DNA of 64,000 nt, taken from NCBI GenBank assembly GCA_011322445.1, contig DRMV01000043.1:1-64000 (forward strand), read 5' to 3'. The stretch is from Chloroflexota bacterium. Its GTDB lineage: Bacteria; Chloroflexota; Anaerolineae; Anaerolineales; DRMV01. Each line of letters begins with the position of its first letter. Position 1 is the first letter of the stretch. The notes beneath the pieces were generated by a model. The model saw only the letters and a program-made list of their open reading frames with translations, ran no database searches and was not told the DNA's origin. Shown here piece after piece: positions 1 through 8,396 of this stretch. The position numbers and the translations under genes were made by a program.

Positions 1-196
1 CAGTGATGGTGTAGCCGGAAAGGGGTTCGCTGCCGGTGATGGCCACCACGGCGCTATCGCGGCACCAGCCGCCGCTGCTGCTGCACTGCAACTGGGCCGC
101 GACGGTGGCCGGAGGGAGGGATTCGTTGTGGCATGAATCCTCAACTCGAAGGTAAGGAAGGCCGATAGCGAGGATTGAGCCAACCAGTTTTTGCAC
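1..196 (-). CDS. Partial secreted/Ig-like repeat protein (runs off left edge)
   Basis: A minus-strand frame is open from a TGA at 200-202 to the window edge, about 65 codons. A GTG at 194-196 is the only plausible start. The translation contains paired cysteines in a Ser-Gly-rich stretch (LQCSSSGGWCRDSAV) followed by TGSEPLSGYTIT. This resembles the Ig-like segments of large exoproteins in filamentous Chloroflexota, which is a resemblance from memory and not a database match. The hydrophobic stretch near the start (LVGSILAIGLPYL) is short for a signal peptide, so the piece could be the 5' end of a gene or a decayed fragment. It is divergent from the SWIM gene. Confidence 0.35.
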   Translation of the reverse strand, partial: MQKLVGSILAIGLPYLRVEDSCHNESLPPATVAAQLQCSSSGGWCRDSAVVAITGSEPLSGYTIT

Positions 197-277
197 CTCT
201 CAATAACAAGGCCCACTGCTCAGGCTCCGCCCACGTGGGGAAAAGTGGTATTATTTTACCGGAAGGGAGGGCAGAAC

Positions 278-718
278 GTGCGAAGCAAATCTGACTTTGC
301 CGCCGAAATTCGCCGCTGGGTGGGAGAAACTGCCTACCGGCGCGGCGAGGTTTACGCACGCGAGGGGCGCGTGCGCCATCCACGGCGGCAAGAGCGTGTG
401 TTAGAAGCCCTGTGCCAGGGACAAGCCGTTTTGCCCTATCAGGTAGAGGTGCGTCTGGGCGAAGACGGCAGCATCCTCCACGCCCGTTGCACATGCCCCG
501 TGGGCAGCGCGGGGCGCTGCAAGCATGTGGCCGCGGTGCTGCTCCTGTGGCATACTCACCCCGAAGCCTTTGCCCCCGCGCCACCGCTGGCCGCCACCCT
601 TGCCCACTGGAAAAAAGAGGACCTCATCCGCCTCATCCTACGCATGGTGGCCCGCTACCCCGACCTGGCGCTGTGGGTCATGCACGAGGGCCAAGACCAT
701 CCACCGCCCCCAGGGTGA
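278..718 (+). CDS. SWIM zinc-finger domain protein
   Basis: The product is 146 aa. Residues around 70-90 carry CTCPVGSAGRCKHVAAVLL, which fits the SWIM zinc-finger pattern CxC...CxH. SWIM domains bind Zn and act in DNA or protein binding, often in SWI/SNF-associated proteins or as stand-alone regulators. Only the finger and a short C-terminal helical tail are present, so this is a stand-alone version. The GTG at 278 is chosen because a strong Shine-Dalgarno (ggaaggGAGG at 261-270) lies 7 nt upstream; the frame opens earlier, at 191, without such a site. The exact role is unknown. Confidence 0.75.
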   Translation: MRSKSDFAAEIRRWVGETAYRRGEVYAREGRVRHPRRQERVLEALCQGQAVLPYQVEVRLGEDGSILHARCTCPVGSAGRCKHVAAVLLLWHTHPEAFAPAPPLAATLAHWKKEDLIRLILRMVARYPDLALWVMHEGQDHPPPPG

Positions 719-744
719 CTTCCGGCAAAGCGCTATGCGCCACA

Positions 745-760
745 TGGTATAATCCCCCGC
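745..760 (+). promoter_or_regulatory. Extended -10 promoter of the L,D-transpeptidase gene
   Basis: TGGTATAAT at 745-753 is a perfect extended -10. The ATG follows 7 nt after the hexamer, so transcription should start at or next to the start codon and give a leaderless mRNA. No convincing -35 is visible, which is usual for extended -10 promoters. Confidence 0.65.
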
Positions 761-1963
761 ATGAAAGCCCACCACTGGTCAACAGCCGCCCTGCTGGGGA
801 CGGCTTTTCTTTTCCTCGCTGTGCTGTTTTCCCAAACGGCTGTGGTGCGCGCGGTCCCTCCTACACCCACGCCAACCCCTACGCCGGCGACTTCCCCCAC
901 CGTGCCGGTGCTGTGCTCCCCCGGCGTTTACCCTGCCGATTATGCCGTGGATTGCGCGCCCTGGGGTCCTTCAGCCTACCTCAGCCACATGGCCGCACTG
1001 GGTTACACCTATCCCCCGCAACCTCTGCCTGCCCATCCGCTTCCCTCTTCGTGGGATAGCCTCCCCGGCAAATGGCATTACGCCCAGGTGCTGCGTGACG
1101 GTGGGCGGACGCTTTACCCCAGCCTGAAAGACGCCGCCGCGGGCACCCGCGGGCGTCAACTTCCACCAGGGTTTGTGTACGTTTCCTACTACCGCACTGC
1201 TTCCTATCAGGGCAAACTCTTCTACCTGGTGGACGAAGAAGGCTGGTGGATGCGCAAAAACGACCTGTGGGCCGTCGCACCTTCCAAATTCCGCGGGGTG
1301 ATTCTGGGACGCACGCCTTCACACCCCTTTGGATGGGTGTTACAGCCCCTCAAAACCAAGCAGACCCCCGGCTACACCCACGAAGATTACACCCACCACC
1401 GGCTTAACCGCTACGACATCGTGCAGGTTTACGACACACGCGAAGCCAACGGGATGAAATGGTACATGATTGCCCCCAACGAATGGATTCCGCAGCGGCT
1501 GCTGGCGTTGGTTTTCCCCCGGCAAAGCCCACCGGAAGACGTGAGCGGCGAGCGATGGATTGAAGTCAATCTCTTCGAGCAAACGCTGGCGGCTTACGAG
1601 CACGGTCGGATGGTTTTCGCCACGCTGGTATCGACCGGCCGTCCACCGTTTTGGACCAGGCCCGGCGTGTTCCATATCTACAAAAAACTTCCAAGCACGC
1701 GTATGCGGGGGGCTTTTGCCGCTGACCGTTCCGATTATTATCAGTTGGACGATGTGCCGTGGACGATGTATTACGACGAAAGCCGGGCACTCCACGGCGC
1801 ATATTGGCATGACTATTTCGGCTATCGTACTTCTCATGGCTGCGTCAACCTGACGATCGCTGACGCTCACTGGCTATACGAATGGGCGCATATCGGCGAC
1901 ATGGTGTACGTCTGGGATCCTTCCGGCAAAACGCCCCTGGAAGGCGGCGGGGGCGGGCCGTAG
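761..1963 (+). CDS. Secreted L,D-transpeptidase (YkuD family)
   Basis: The product is 400 aa. An N-terminal signal peptide (hydrophobic residues about 8-30) is followed by a Thr-Pro linker (PTPTPTPTP, about 36-45). A middle region with SH3-like character precedes a C-terminal YkuD catalytic domain from about residue 265 to 390. The active-site motif SHGCVNL holds the nucleophilic Cys and the preceding His. The family cross-links peptidoglycan through 3-3 links or anchors proteins to the wall, acting outside the membrane. The start is fixed by the leaderless-type promoter at 745-753. It is convergent with rnhB, with only 2 nt between the stops. Confidence 0.9.
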   Translation: MKAHHWSTAALLGTAFLFLAVLFSQTAVVRAVPPTPTPTPTPATSPTVPVLCSPGVYPADYAVDCAPWGPSAYLSHMAALGYTYPPQPLPAHPLPSSWDSLPGKWHYAQVLRDGGRTLYPSLKDAAAGTRGRQLPPGFVYVSYYRTASYQGKLFYLVDEEGWWMRKNDLWAVAPSKFRGVILGRTPSHPFGWVLQPLKTKQTPGYTHEDYTHHRLNRYDIVQVYDTREANGMKWYMIAPNEWIPQRLLALVFPRQSPPEDVSGERWIEVNLFEQTLAAYEHGRMVFATLVSTGRPPFWTRPGVFHIYKKLPSTRMRGAFAADRSDYYQLDDVPWTMYYDESRALHGAYWHDYFGYRTSHGCVNLTIADAHWLYEWAHIGDMVYVWDPSGKTPLEGGGGGP

Positions 1964-1965
1964 CC

Positions 1966-2592
1966 TCAGGGCTTGCGCCGCCGGTTGCCGGTAAAAGTGT
2001 GCCGATGCACGGGGGAAAAGCCATATTGCGCCAACGCCGCACGATGCTGTGCCGTGCCGTAACCTTTGTGTTGCGCCAGCCCGTATTGTGGGTAACGCTT
2101 GCCCAACCGTTCCATCCAGGCATCGCGATGGGTTTTTGCCAGCACCGAGGCCGCGGCAATGCTCAGCACCTGCTGGTCGCCCCGCACCACCCCCACCTGA
2201 GGCAAAACGCACGTCGGCAGCCGCAAATAATCCAGCAGCAAAAAATCGGGCGCGGGGCGCAGCCACCCCAACGCCCGCTGCACCGCGACGTAAAGTGCGG
2301 GCAAAATGCCCCAGGCATCAATCTCGGCTGGCGAAGCATAGCCCACCGCCCAGGCCAGCGCCTTTTCTTGCACCTTCCGGGCCCAGAATACCCGCTGGGC
2401 GGGGGTCATCATCTTGGAATCAAACACGCCCGCGAGCGCATCGGGTTCCAGCGAGGGGGGCAGAACCACCACTGCCGCCGCAACCGGCCCCGCCAACGCC
2501 CCCCGGCCAGCCTCATCAACGCCCGCCACATAGCGATAACCGCTTTCCCACAACGCTCTTTCGAGGTGCAAATCAGGTCTCGGGCGCGTCAT
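1966..2592 (-). CDS. rnhB: Ribonuclease HII
   Basis: The product is 208 aa, normal for the family. It removes RNA from RNA-DNA hybrids and single ribonucleotides misincorporated in DNA. The N-terminal motif GVDEAGRGALAGPV supplies the first Asp and Glu of the DEDD metal site. FDSK follows near residue 58, and a third acidic block lies in FLLLDYLRL near residue 118. It shares 20 nt with the end of the upstream glycosyltransferase gene, so the two are probably translationally coupled. The segment after DSK is MMTPAQR where KLS/T-type residues are common, a mild deviation. Confidence 0.95.
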   Translation of the reverse strand: MTRPRPDLHLERALWESGYRYVAGVDEAGRGALAGPVAAAVVVLPPSLEPDALAGVFDSKMMTPAQRVFWARKVQEKALAWAVGYASPAEIDAWGILPALYVAVQRALGWLRPAPDFLLLDYLRLPTCVLPQVGVVRGDQQVLSIAAASVLAKTHRDAWMERLGKRYPQYGLAQHKGYGTAQHRAALAQYGFSPVHRHTFTGNRRRKP

Positions 2593-3307
2593 ACCGTCCC
2601 CTCAATGCCCGCCAGCGGATGGTCAACAAATCGACCGCCATACCCAACGAATCGTGCACCAACCGCACCCGGCTATCGGGGTCGAAATACCAGGTAATGG
2701 GCACTTCCACCACGCGATAGCCGCGCCGCCGGGCAATGAACAGAATTTCAACATCGAAAGACATGCCTTCCAGCGTCTGATGACGGAAAAGGTCTTCCGC
2801 CACGGCGCCACGAAAGCACTTGAAGCCACACTGGGTATCGCGGAAACCCGGCAACGCCAGCGCCTGCACCATAAGGTTGAAAGCCCGGCCGACGATATGC
2901 CGATAGGCCGGCTCTCCCACCCGCCGGGAAGCCGGCAACTCGCGCGAGGCAATCGCCACATCGAAATCGCTCAACTGGGGCGGCAGAAAGCGCGGCAATT
3001 CCTCAATGGGCATCGACAAATCGGCGTCGGCCAAAAAGCGATACTCGCCGCGCGCTTCCAGCATCCCGCGACGCACCGCCAGCCCCTTCCCCCGCCGCGT
3101 TTCGTGGAACACGCGGACGACCTCAGGGTGGGCTTCCTGAAAACGGCGGGCCAGCGCCAAGGTAGCGTCGGTCGAGCCGTTTTCCACGATTACCACCTCG
3201 GCGTGATAGGGCTGTTGCGCAAGAAAACCCAGCACCTTCTGCAAGGTGCCGGGAAGTCGACGGGCCTCATTGTGTGCCGGAATGACAATGGAGAGAAATG
3301 GGGGCAT
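2573..3307 (-). CDS. Family 2 glycosyltransferase, dolichyl/polyprenyl-phosphate glucosyltransferase-like
   Basis: The product is 244 aa. The GT2 fold shows LSIVIPAHNE at the start, ENGSTDAT for nucleotide binding, RRGKGLAVRRGML, and the metal-binding DADLSMP. The RGKG...RKGM block resembles eukaryotic ALG5, which transfers glucose to dolichyl phosphate; the bacterial acceptor is likely undecaprenyl phosphate (inference). There is no C-terminal membrane domain, so it is a peripheral enzyme. The ATG at 3307 is preferred over an upstream TTG (3355) because the conserved fold begins right after it. It overlaps rnhB downstream. It may feed lipid-linked sugars to the GT-C proteins elsewhere in the window. 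Confidence 0.85.
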   Translation of the reverse strand: MPPFLSIVIPAHNEARRLPGTLQKVLGFLAQQPYHAEVVIVENGSTDATLALARRFQEAHPEVVRVFHETRRGKGLAVRRGMLEARGEYRFLADADLSMPIEELPRFLPPQLSDFDVAIASRELPASRRVGEPAYRHIVGRAFNLMVQALALPGFRDTQCGFKCFRGAVAEDLFRHQTLEGMSFDVEILFIARRRGYRVVEVPITWYFDPDSRVRLVHDSLGMAVDLLTIRWRALRGRYDAPET

Positions 3308-3338
3308 AAGGCACGTGTGGGCAGGGGGCAAACCACCA

Positions 3339-4124
3339 TCAGGTGGCGGTGGCAAGGATGTAGAGGATAGCGCACATGAACGTCAGAAGCACCAACGCTG
3401 CCAGTACACCCAAAACAGCCCACTGGCGCGGGGTAAAGTTGAAATACCGCTCGGCCTTGCGCACAGCCTTAGGGGGCGCAGCGGCCTTGCGGCGACGCTG
3501 CGGCTTGGGGCGTGTAGCCACCAGGGGTTTAGGGCGAAAAGCGTCGGTCAGGTTCAGCAAATCGGTGGGGGTGAGCACAGTCTCGGCCTTGGTCAACTTG
3601 AGAGCATGGCGCTTCAAGCCATCCAGCAGCAAAGGCGTCACGTCGGGACGCACAGCATCTACATCGGCGCCGGTGTTTGCGAACACCATTAGCGGCGTCA
3701 CCTTGACGGGTTGGCCGGTCTTCTTTTCCAAAAAGGCCGCCACCCCCGCGCTCAAATCTTTGATCACCTGCACCATATTCGGTTTGCCGGGGCGATAGCG
3801 ACGATTACCACCCTGCATCACCTCCCACTGGCCTTCCCGAATGCGGAAAAAACCCGCTTTCGGCCAAACGTAGAGCAAAAACACACCCGGCGGCCCCAGC
3901 ACGACCGGCGGCAACGGCGTTTCTTCGCCCGGAAGGCGAAACCCCCGCACCACCGTAAAGCGGTTATCCAACACGCCAGCCAGCACCCGCAAAACGGTAT
4001 CTTCAGCCTGATGGCGCTGGTACCACTTCCAACCGTGCTTCAAAATCGCCTGCAAACGGGTTGCCCAGTCCGCCTTTTGCTGCCCCCGCTTGGGCTTGAG
4101 CGGTGAAAGGTCAATGAGTTTCAT
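3339..4124 (-). CDS. NERD-like domain protein with C-terminal membrane anchor
   Basis: The product is 261 aa. Residues about 40-150 resemble a NERD (nuclease-related) fold: after a helical start, [19 protein letters not shown] corresponds to the usual 'D.vvvgpsGvfvietK' core, but the catalytic-type Asp is not obvious, so nuclease activity is doubtful. A Lys/Arg/Pro-rich linker (about 205-230) leads to one transmembrane helix at the C-terminus (about 238-258). It probably sits at the cytoplasmic membrane. The start ATG has a GAGGAAT ribosome-binding site. It heads a minus-strand unit with the GT2 gene and rnhB. Function is not known. Confidence 0.6.
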   Translation of the reverse strand: MKLIDLSPLKPKRGQQKADWATRLQAILKHGWKWYQRHQAEDTVLRVLAGVLDNRFTVVRGFRLPGEETPLPPVVLGPPGVFLLYVWPKAGFFRIREGQWEVMQGGNRRYRPGKPNMVQVIKDLSAGVAAFLEKKTGQPVKVTPLMVFANTGADVDAVRPDVTPLLLDGLKRHALKLTKAETVLTPTDLLNLTDAFRPKPLVATRPKPQRRRKAAAPPKAVRKAERYFNFTPRQWAVLGVLAALVLLTFMCAILYILATAT

Positions 4125-4199
4125 GGCATATTCCTCGCGAGAAAAGGCCTCGGTGTGCTGCTCGTATTATAGCAGAAGAAGGCAATACGCTCCGCTTTT

Positions 4200-4208
4200 G
4201 GGTACAAT
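4200..4208 (+). promoter_or_regulatory. Extended -10 promoter of dtd
   Basis: GGGTACAAT at 4200-4208 has the extended -10 form and lies 61 nt before the dtd ATG, in the divergent gap with the NERD-like gene. Confidence 0.5.
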
Positions 4209-4269
4209 ACAGAAGTCCGGGCAGCAAAGCCCGCATTTCTCTCGTTCCACCCCACTCCAGGAGGCCAAA

Positions 4270-4722
4270 ATGCGCGTCTTACTTCAGCGTGCAAAATGGG
4301 GGCGCGTGCTGGTTGGCGGGCACCCCATTGCCGAAATCGGGCCAGGCGTCGTGCTGCTGGTGGGCATCACCCACAGCGACACCGAAGAAGAGGCCCGTTA
4401 TCTGGCGCACAAAATTGCCCATCTTCGCATTTTCGAAGATGAAGAAGGCAAACTCAACCGTTCTTTGTTGGACACCCAGGGCGAAGCCCTCGTCGTTTCC
4501 CAATTCACCCTCTATGCCGACACCCGCAAAGGTCGCCGGCCGGCCTTTGTCGCGGCCGCGCGGCCGGAACACGCCCGCCCGCTGGTGGAACGCTTTGCCG
4601 CACTGCTTCAGGCCGAAGGCGTGCCCGTGCAAACCGGCGAATTTGGTGCCCACATGCATGTGGAACTCTGCAACCACGGCCCGGTGACCATTTGGCTGGA
4701 ACGGGAACACCCTCAGCCGTAA
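4270..4722 (+). CDS. dtd: D-aminoacyl-tRNA deacylase
   Basis: The product is 150 aa, the normal Dtd length. It hydrolyses D-aminoacyl-tRNA so that D-amino acids do not enter proteins. Diagnostic motifs are MRVLLQRA at the start, SQFTLYAD near residue 78, and the C-terminal GPVT block carrying the Gly-cis-Pro discriminator. The block reads NHGPVT where N-D-G-P-V-T is common, a conservative oddity. The ATG at 4270 has the strong site AGGAGG 9 nt upstream; the frame extends further upstream without a better start. It is followed about 100 nt later by the NAD(P)HX repair gene. Confidence 0.95.
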   Translation: MRVLLQRAKWGRVLVGGHPIAEIGPGVVLLVGITHSDTEEEARYLAHKIAHLRIFEDEEGKLNRSLLDTQGEALVVSQFTLYADTRKGRRPAFVAAARPEHARPLVERFAALLQAEGVPVQTGEFGAHMHVELCNHGPVTIWLEREHPQP

Positions 4723-4779
4723 ATGGAGAACCGGCTTCTCCGAAAAGCCGCATCCTCTCTTTCCAATTCCTCCAGCGTG

Positions 4780-4790
4780 TGGTACAACAA
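4780..4790 (+). promoter_or_regulatory. Probable extended -10 promoter of nnr
   Basis: TGGTACAAC at 4780-4788 matches the local extended -10 form with one change in the last base. It lies 35 nt before the nnr ATG. Confidence 0.4.
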
Positions 4791-4823
4791 CACCGCAAGG
4801 CTCAACCTTGCCGGGAGGCAGTC

Positions 4824-6437
4824 ATGAAACTGGTTACAGTGGAAGAAATGCGCGCCATCGAACAACAGGCCGATGCCCACGGCTGGACCTACGCCCAAAT
4901 GATGGAAGCCGCAGGGGTGGGTCTGGCGCGCGTGGTGGCCGAAGCCTACACCCAACTGGCCGAGCACACCGTTTTAGGGTTGGTCGGCGGCGGCAACAAC
5001 GGCGGTGATACGCTGGTCGCGCTGGCCGAATTACAGCGCCTGGGATGGCAGGTGGCCGCCTATCTCGCACGGCCACGCCCCAATGACCCGCTCGTGGCGC
5101 GCGTCGCCCACGGTGGCGGGTGGATTCTGGAAGCCGCCGACGATCCGCGTCAGGAAACCCTCCGCCGCGCCATTGCCGACCATGCCGTGCTGCTCGACGG
5201 CCTGCTGGGCACCGGAGCACGCCCCCCACTGCGCGCAGAAACCGCCCGCATTTTAGCCGCGGCCAAAGAAGCCGCCACGGCTCACGGCGTCATCGTCGTG
5301 GCTGTTGACGTACCCTCCGGTATTGACAGCGACACCGGCGAGGCTGCCGAAGCCACCTTGCCCGCCGACTTGACCGTTACCATGGCTGCCGCCAAGGTCG
5401 GCATGGCCCAGATGCCAGCGTTAGGGCTGGTGGGGAACGTTGTGGCCGTGGATATTGGCCTGCCCGAAGGGCTGCCTGCCTGGGAAGCCATCCACCGTTA
5501 TTGGGCCGAAGCCGAGATGGTGCGCGCCCTCCTTCCACCGCGCCCTGCCGAAGCCCACAAAGGCCTCTTCGGCCACGCGCTCATTGCAGCGGGCTCGGTC
5601 AACTTCGCCGGCGCGCCCCTGCTGGCCGGAAAAGCCGCCTACCGCGCCGGTGCAGGGCGCGTGACCCTGGCCGCTCCAACCCCACTCCACAATGCGCTGG
5701 CCGGCGCTTTGCCAGAAGCCGCCTGGCTGTTACTGCCTCACGAAATGGGGGTTTTGGCCGAAGATGCGGCCGACGTGCTGCAAAAAGCCCTGCCGCGCGC
5801 CACCGCACTGCTGCTTGGGCCCGGGCTGGGGCAAGAGCAAGCCACCGCCGATTTTCTGGCGCGGCTCCTGGGCGCCAAACGCCAGGGGCGGGGAACGCTG
5901 GGCTTCGTGCCCGCCGAGAACAACGCCAAAGCCAGCGAGAACCACCTGCCGCCGCTGGTGGTCGAAGCCGATGCGCTCAAACTGCTGGCCCGCCTGCCCG
6001 ATTGGCCGCAGCGCCTGCCCGGTCCGGCAGTTTTGCTGCCTCACCCCGGCGAAATGGCTACCCTCACCAACAGCACCCCTGAAGCCATCCAGGCCGACCG
6101 GTTGGCTGCGGCCGAAAAATACGCCAAAGCGTGGGGGCACATTGTGGTGCTGAAAGGCGCGGGCACCGTGGTCGCCAGCCCCGACGGCCAGACGGCGGTC
6201 ATTCCGGTAGCCACACCGGCGTTAGCGCGCGCGGGCAGCGGCGACGTGCTCGCGGGCATGGTGGTGGGGCTGCTGGCGCAAGGGCTGTCGCCGTGGGAAG
6301 CCGCCGTTGCCGGGGCCTGGCTACATGCCCAGGCCGGGCTTTTCGCGTGGGAAAACACAGGCACCACGGCAAGCGTGCTGGCGCGGGAAGTCGCCGACGC
6401 CCTGCCGCGCGTGTTCAACGCCATCGGTTACGGCTAA
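4824..6437 (+). CDS. nnr: Bifunctional NAD(P)H-hydrate epimerase / ADP-dependent dehydratase
   Basis: The product is 537 aa with two domains. The N-terminal YjeF_N epimerase (about 1-225) shows VGGGNNGGD and the catalytic-type VDVPSGIDSDTG. The C-terminal ribokinase-like dehydratase (about 235-530) shows LLGPGLG, HPGEMATL, VVLKGAGTVV and ARAGSGDVLAGM, the last carrying the catalytic Asp and nucleotide site. Together they epimerise and dehydrate damaged NADHX/NADPHX in the cytoplasm. The ATG at 4824 follows GGGAGGCAGTC; the frame is open further upstream but homology begins here. It converges on degV across a perfect hairpin. Confidence 0.95.
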   Translation: MKLVTVEEMRAIEQQADAHGWTYAQMMEAAGVGLARVVAEAYTQLAEHTVLGLVGGGNNGGDTLVALAELQRLGWQVAAYLARPRPNDPLVARVAHGGGWILEAADDPRQETLRRAIADHAVLLDGLLGTGARPPLRAETARILAAAKEAATAHGVIVVAVDVPSGIDSDTGEAAEATLPADLTVTMAAAKVGMAQMPALGLVGNVVAVDIGLPEGLPAWEAIHRYWAEAEMVRALLPPRPAEAHKGLFGHALIAAGSVNFAGAPLLAGKAAYRAGAGRVTLAAPTPLHNALAGALPEAAWLLLPHEMGVLAEDAADVLQKALPRATALLLGPGLGQEQATADFLARLLGAKRQGRGTLGFVPAENNAKASENHLPPLVVEADALKLLARLPDWPQRLPGPAVLLPHPGEMATLTNSTPEAIQADRLAAAEKYAKAWGHIVVLKGAGTVVASPDGQTAVIPVATPALARAGSGDVLAGMVVGLLAQGLSPWEAAVAGAWLHAQAGLFAWENTGTTASVLAREVADALPRVFNAIGYG

Positions 6438-6465
6438 TCGCCGCGATCAGGCTTTGCCCTCTTGA

Positions 6466-6503
6466 GCAGCGAGGCGCCCTTGGGAAGAAAGGCGCCTCGC
6501 TGC
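6466..6503. terminator. Hairpin between convergent nnr and degV genes
   Basis: GCAGCGAGGCGCC (6466-6478) and its perfect reverse complement (6491-6503) form a 13-bp stem with a 12-nt loop between two convergent stops. There is no T-tract on either side, so termination may need Rho, or it may be a processing barrier. Confidence 0.6.
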
Positions 6504-6529
6504 GTTCCCATGAAAAAACTGCTGCCCGT

Positions 6530-7393
6530 TTATTCCCATTGCACTGTCACGCCCAGCAAACCAGGGCCGAAGTGCACGGCCAAAGCCGGGCCAAAATCCA
6601 CCACCAACGGGTCGCCCTCAAAGCCCAGCGCCGCAGCGGCTTCCGGCGCCCAGGCGCGCGCCTTGGCCTCGATGCCACCATGCACCACCGCCATCCGCTT
6701 GACGGGGCTTTCCCCCTTAGCCGCCTGCAGCAACGCCAACACTCGCTTCAACGCGCCGCGGTAAGTGCGCTCGGTGGCCACAGCCTTGGGCACGCCATCC
6801 AGCAAGCCGACAATTGGCTTCACCTGCACCGCGGCCTGGGCAGCGGCCTCCGCCCCCTGGGTACGGCCTGAGGCCGTCAGGTGCTCCACTTCGGTCACCG
6901 TGAAAAACAAACGGGAATGCGCTTTGACCGCCGCGATGGCCGCCAGGGCTTCTTCGAGGCCGCCGCCCGCTCGCACGGCTTCCACGGCCTCGATGAGCAT
7001 GAAGCCCATCTGCATCGAGGTTGTTTCGCTATCCACCACGTGTACCCGAATGCGGTCAGAGACCATCTGCGCGGCCAGTTCCGCCGATTGGCAGGTGCCC
7101 GAAGCCTTGGCCGTGACATGGATGGAGATCACGTCGGTGTAACCTTCCTCAGCCAGGCGTGCGTACACCCGCCGGAAGTCCTCCGGCGAAGGCTGCGAGG
7201 TCGTCGGCATGTTGCCGGTTTCCTGCTTGAAGGTTTGCAGCCGACGATAGAACTCGTCTGGCGCGATCTCCTCATAATCCTTCAGGGCTGTTTCCCCAAA
7301 CATCACATACACGGGAACGACCTCAATGCCATAAGCAGCGGCCATTTCCGGTGGCATATTGACGGTGCTATCGGTTACAAATGCAATAGTCAT
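6530..7393 (-). CDS. DegV family fatty-acid binding protein
   Basis: The product is 287 aa, typical of DegV. The family binds long-chain acyl groups; in Firmicutes the homologue FakB presents fatty acid to the kinase FakA. Motifs are the N-terminal VTDSTVNMP, the mid-chain TTSQPSPEDF, and the fatty-acid head-group region HVTAKASGTCQSA. A C-terminal HGG lies at about residue 245. The ATG at 7393 has GGAAGGAG 8 nt upstream; the frame is open further 5' but that part overlaps a terminator. No FakA-type kinase is next to it in this window. Confidence 0.9.
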   Translation of the reverse strand: MTIAFVTDSTVNMPPEMAAAYGIEVVPVYVMFGETALKDYEEIAPDEFYRRLQTFKQETGNMPTTSQPSPEDFRRVYARLAEEGYTDVISIHVTAKASGTCQSAELAAQMVSDRIRVHVVDSETTSMQMGFMLIEAVEAVRAGGGLEEALAAIAAVKAHSRLFFTVTEVEHLTASGRTQGAEAAAQAAVQVKPIVGLLDGVPKAVATERTYRGALKRVLALLQAAKGESPVKRMAVVHGGIEAKARAWAPEAAAALGFEGDPLVVDFGPALAVHFGPGLLGVTVQWE

Positions 7394-7418
7394 GGGTTTC
7401 TCCTTCCAAAGGGTCTGC

Positions 7419-7454
7419 AAAGAAAAACACCGCATCCCGTCAAGAGATGCGGTG
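7419..7454 (-). terminator. Rho-independent terminator after the AKR-exonuclease-methyltransferase operon
   Basis: Read on the minus strand, CACCGCATC, a 9-nt loop and GATGCGGTG (plus-strand arms 7428-7436 and 7446-7454) form a 9-bp stem followed by TTTTTCTTT. This separates the upstream operon from degV. Confidence 0.85.
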
Positions 7455-7490
7455 CCTATGCGCTTCCTGCGTCCTGAGCAACCGTTGCAC

Positions 7491-8396
7491 TTATGCCTGG
7501 GCAGGCTTGGTCGCAACGACATCGGCCATGCCGCTGGTGGTCACGACTTCCACCCTGGCTTCCGGGGGCAAAAACGCCGCAATTTGCTGCGGCAACAAGA
7601 AGTGCGAGCGCATCAAAAGCACCTTCTCGCCCAACGCCAAGGCCTTGACCAGGGGCAAGTTGAAATCAGGCTCTTCAATGACCAGGCGCCCACCGGGCGC
7701 CAGCACGCGCCAGAGTTCTCGCACGCTGGCTTCCTGCTCGAAAACGTGGTGCAGGGCATCAACCATCACAATGCGGTCGAATGTACCATCAGGGAAAGGC
7801 AATTGCTCGGTAAGGGCTGCGGCGGCCTGCAAGCCCTCCTTTTCCAGGGCATAGCGCAACATGCCCACCGAGAGATCAGCCACCACCACCTGCCGCGCCG
7901 GCTTCAAGAACTGCGCCACCCGCCCGGTGCCGCCGCCGGCATCCAACACGCGATGCTCGGGAGCCAGTTGCAGCACTTCCAGCAAATGGTGCGGGTCTTG
8001 CGGGTGAATCAGGCGCTCGTACCAGGGGGCAATGAGGTCAAAATGGAAATCCGCGCCGTAATGCGAGGCCCGCCAGCGCCACAGCAACGCCCCCCCAAGC
8101 GCCGCCGCGAAATCAATTAGCAAGACGCCCCACCACACACCGAGGCTGCCCAACCAAACCGCCCGCAACATCAGTTGGGCACCGCCCAACATCGCTGTCG
8201 CCAGCAAAGCCGTGCCATATCCCAAGCGGCCACTACCCAGATAACCCACGCCGAAATAGAGCGCCGCCTGAAGCAGGAAAGCCAGCCCCACGGCCCGCGG
8301 CGCTGCCCGGCCCCACAGCGCAGGCAGAGGCAGCAACGCCAGTAAGAACCAAAGCACCGTCAACCACCATGATGGTTTCCGCACGGCTACCCCCAC
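7491..8396 (-). CDS. SAM-dependent methyltransferase with N-terminal membrane domain
   Basis: The product is 301 aa. Residues about 10-105 form three or four hydrophobic helices. The rest is a class I methyltransferase of the Methyltransf_11 type: motif I VLDAGGGTGRVAQFL, acidic end of strand 2 VVVADLS, and the post-motif region LWRVLAPGGRLVIEEPD. UbiE-like enzymes share this core but lack the membrane half, so the substrate may be a lipid or quinone (inference). The GTG at 8396 overlaps the end of the exonuclease gene by 10 nt, indicating coupling. It is the last gene of a three-gene operon ending in a terminator. Confidence 0.75.
   Translation of the reverse strand: MGVAVRKPSWWLTVLWFLLALLPLPALWGRAAPRAVGLAFLLQAALYFGVGYLGSGRLGYGTALLATAMLGGAQLMLRAVWLGSLGVWWGVLLIDFAAALGGALLWRWRASHYGADFHFDLIAPWYERLIHPQDPHHLLEVLQLAPEHRVLDAGGGTGRVAQFLKPARQVVVADLSVGMLRYALEKEGLQAAAALTEQLPFPDGTFDRIVMVDALHHVFEQEASVRELWRVLAPGGRLVIEEPDFNLPLVKALALGEKVLLMRSHFLLPQQIAAFLPPEARVEVVTTSGMADVVATKPAQA

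Noticed and set aside
7750..7900. Frameshift in the methyltransferase gene
   Set aside because: The frame is continuous with motif I and the post-motif region in the right order.
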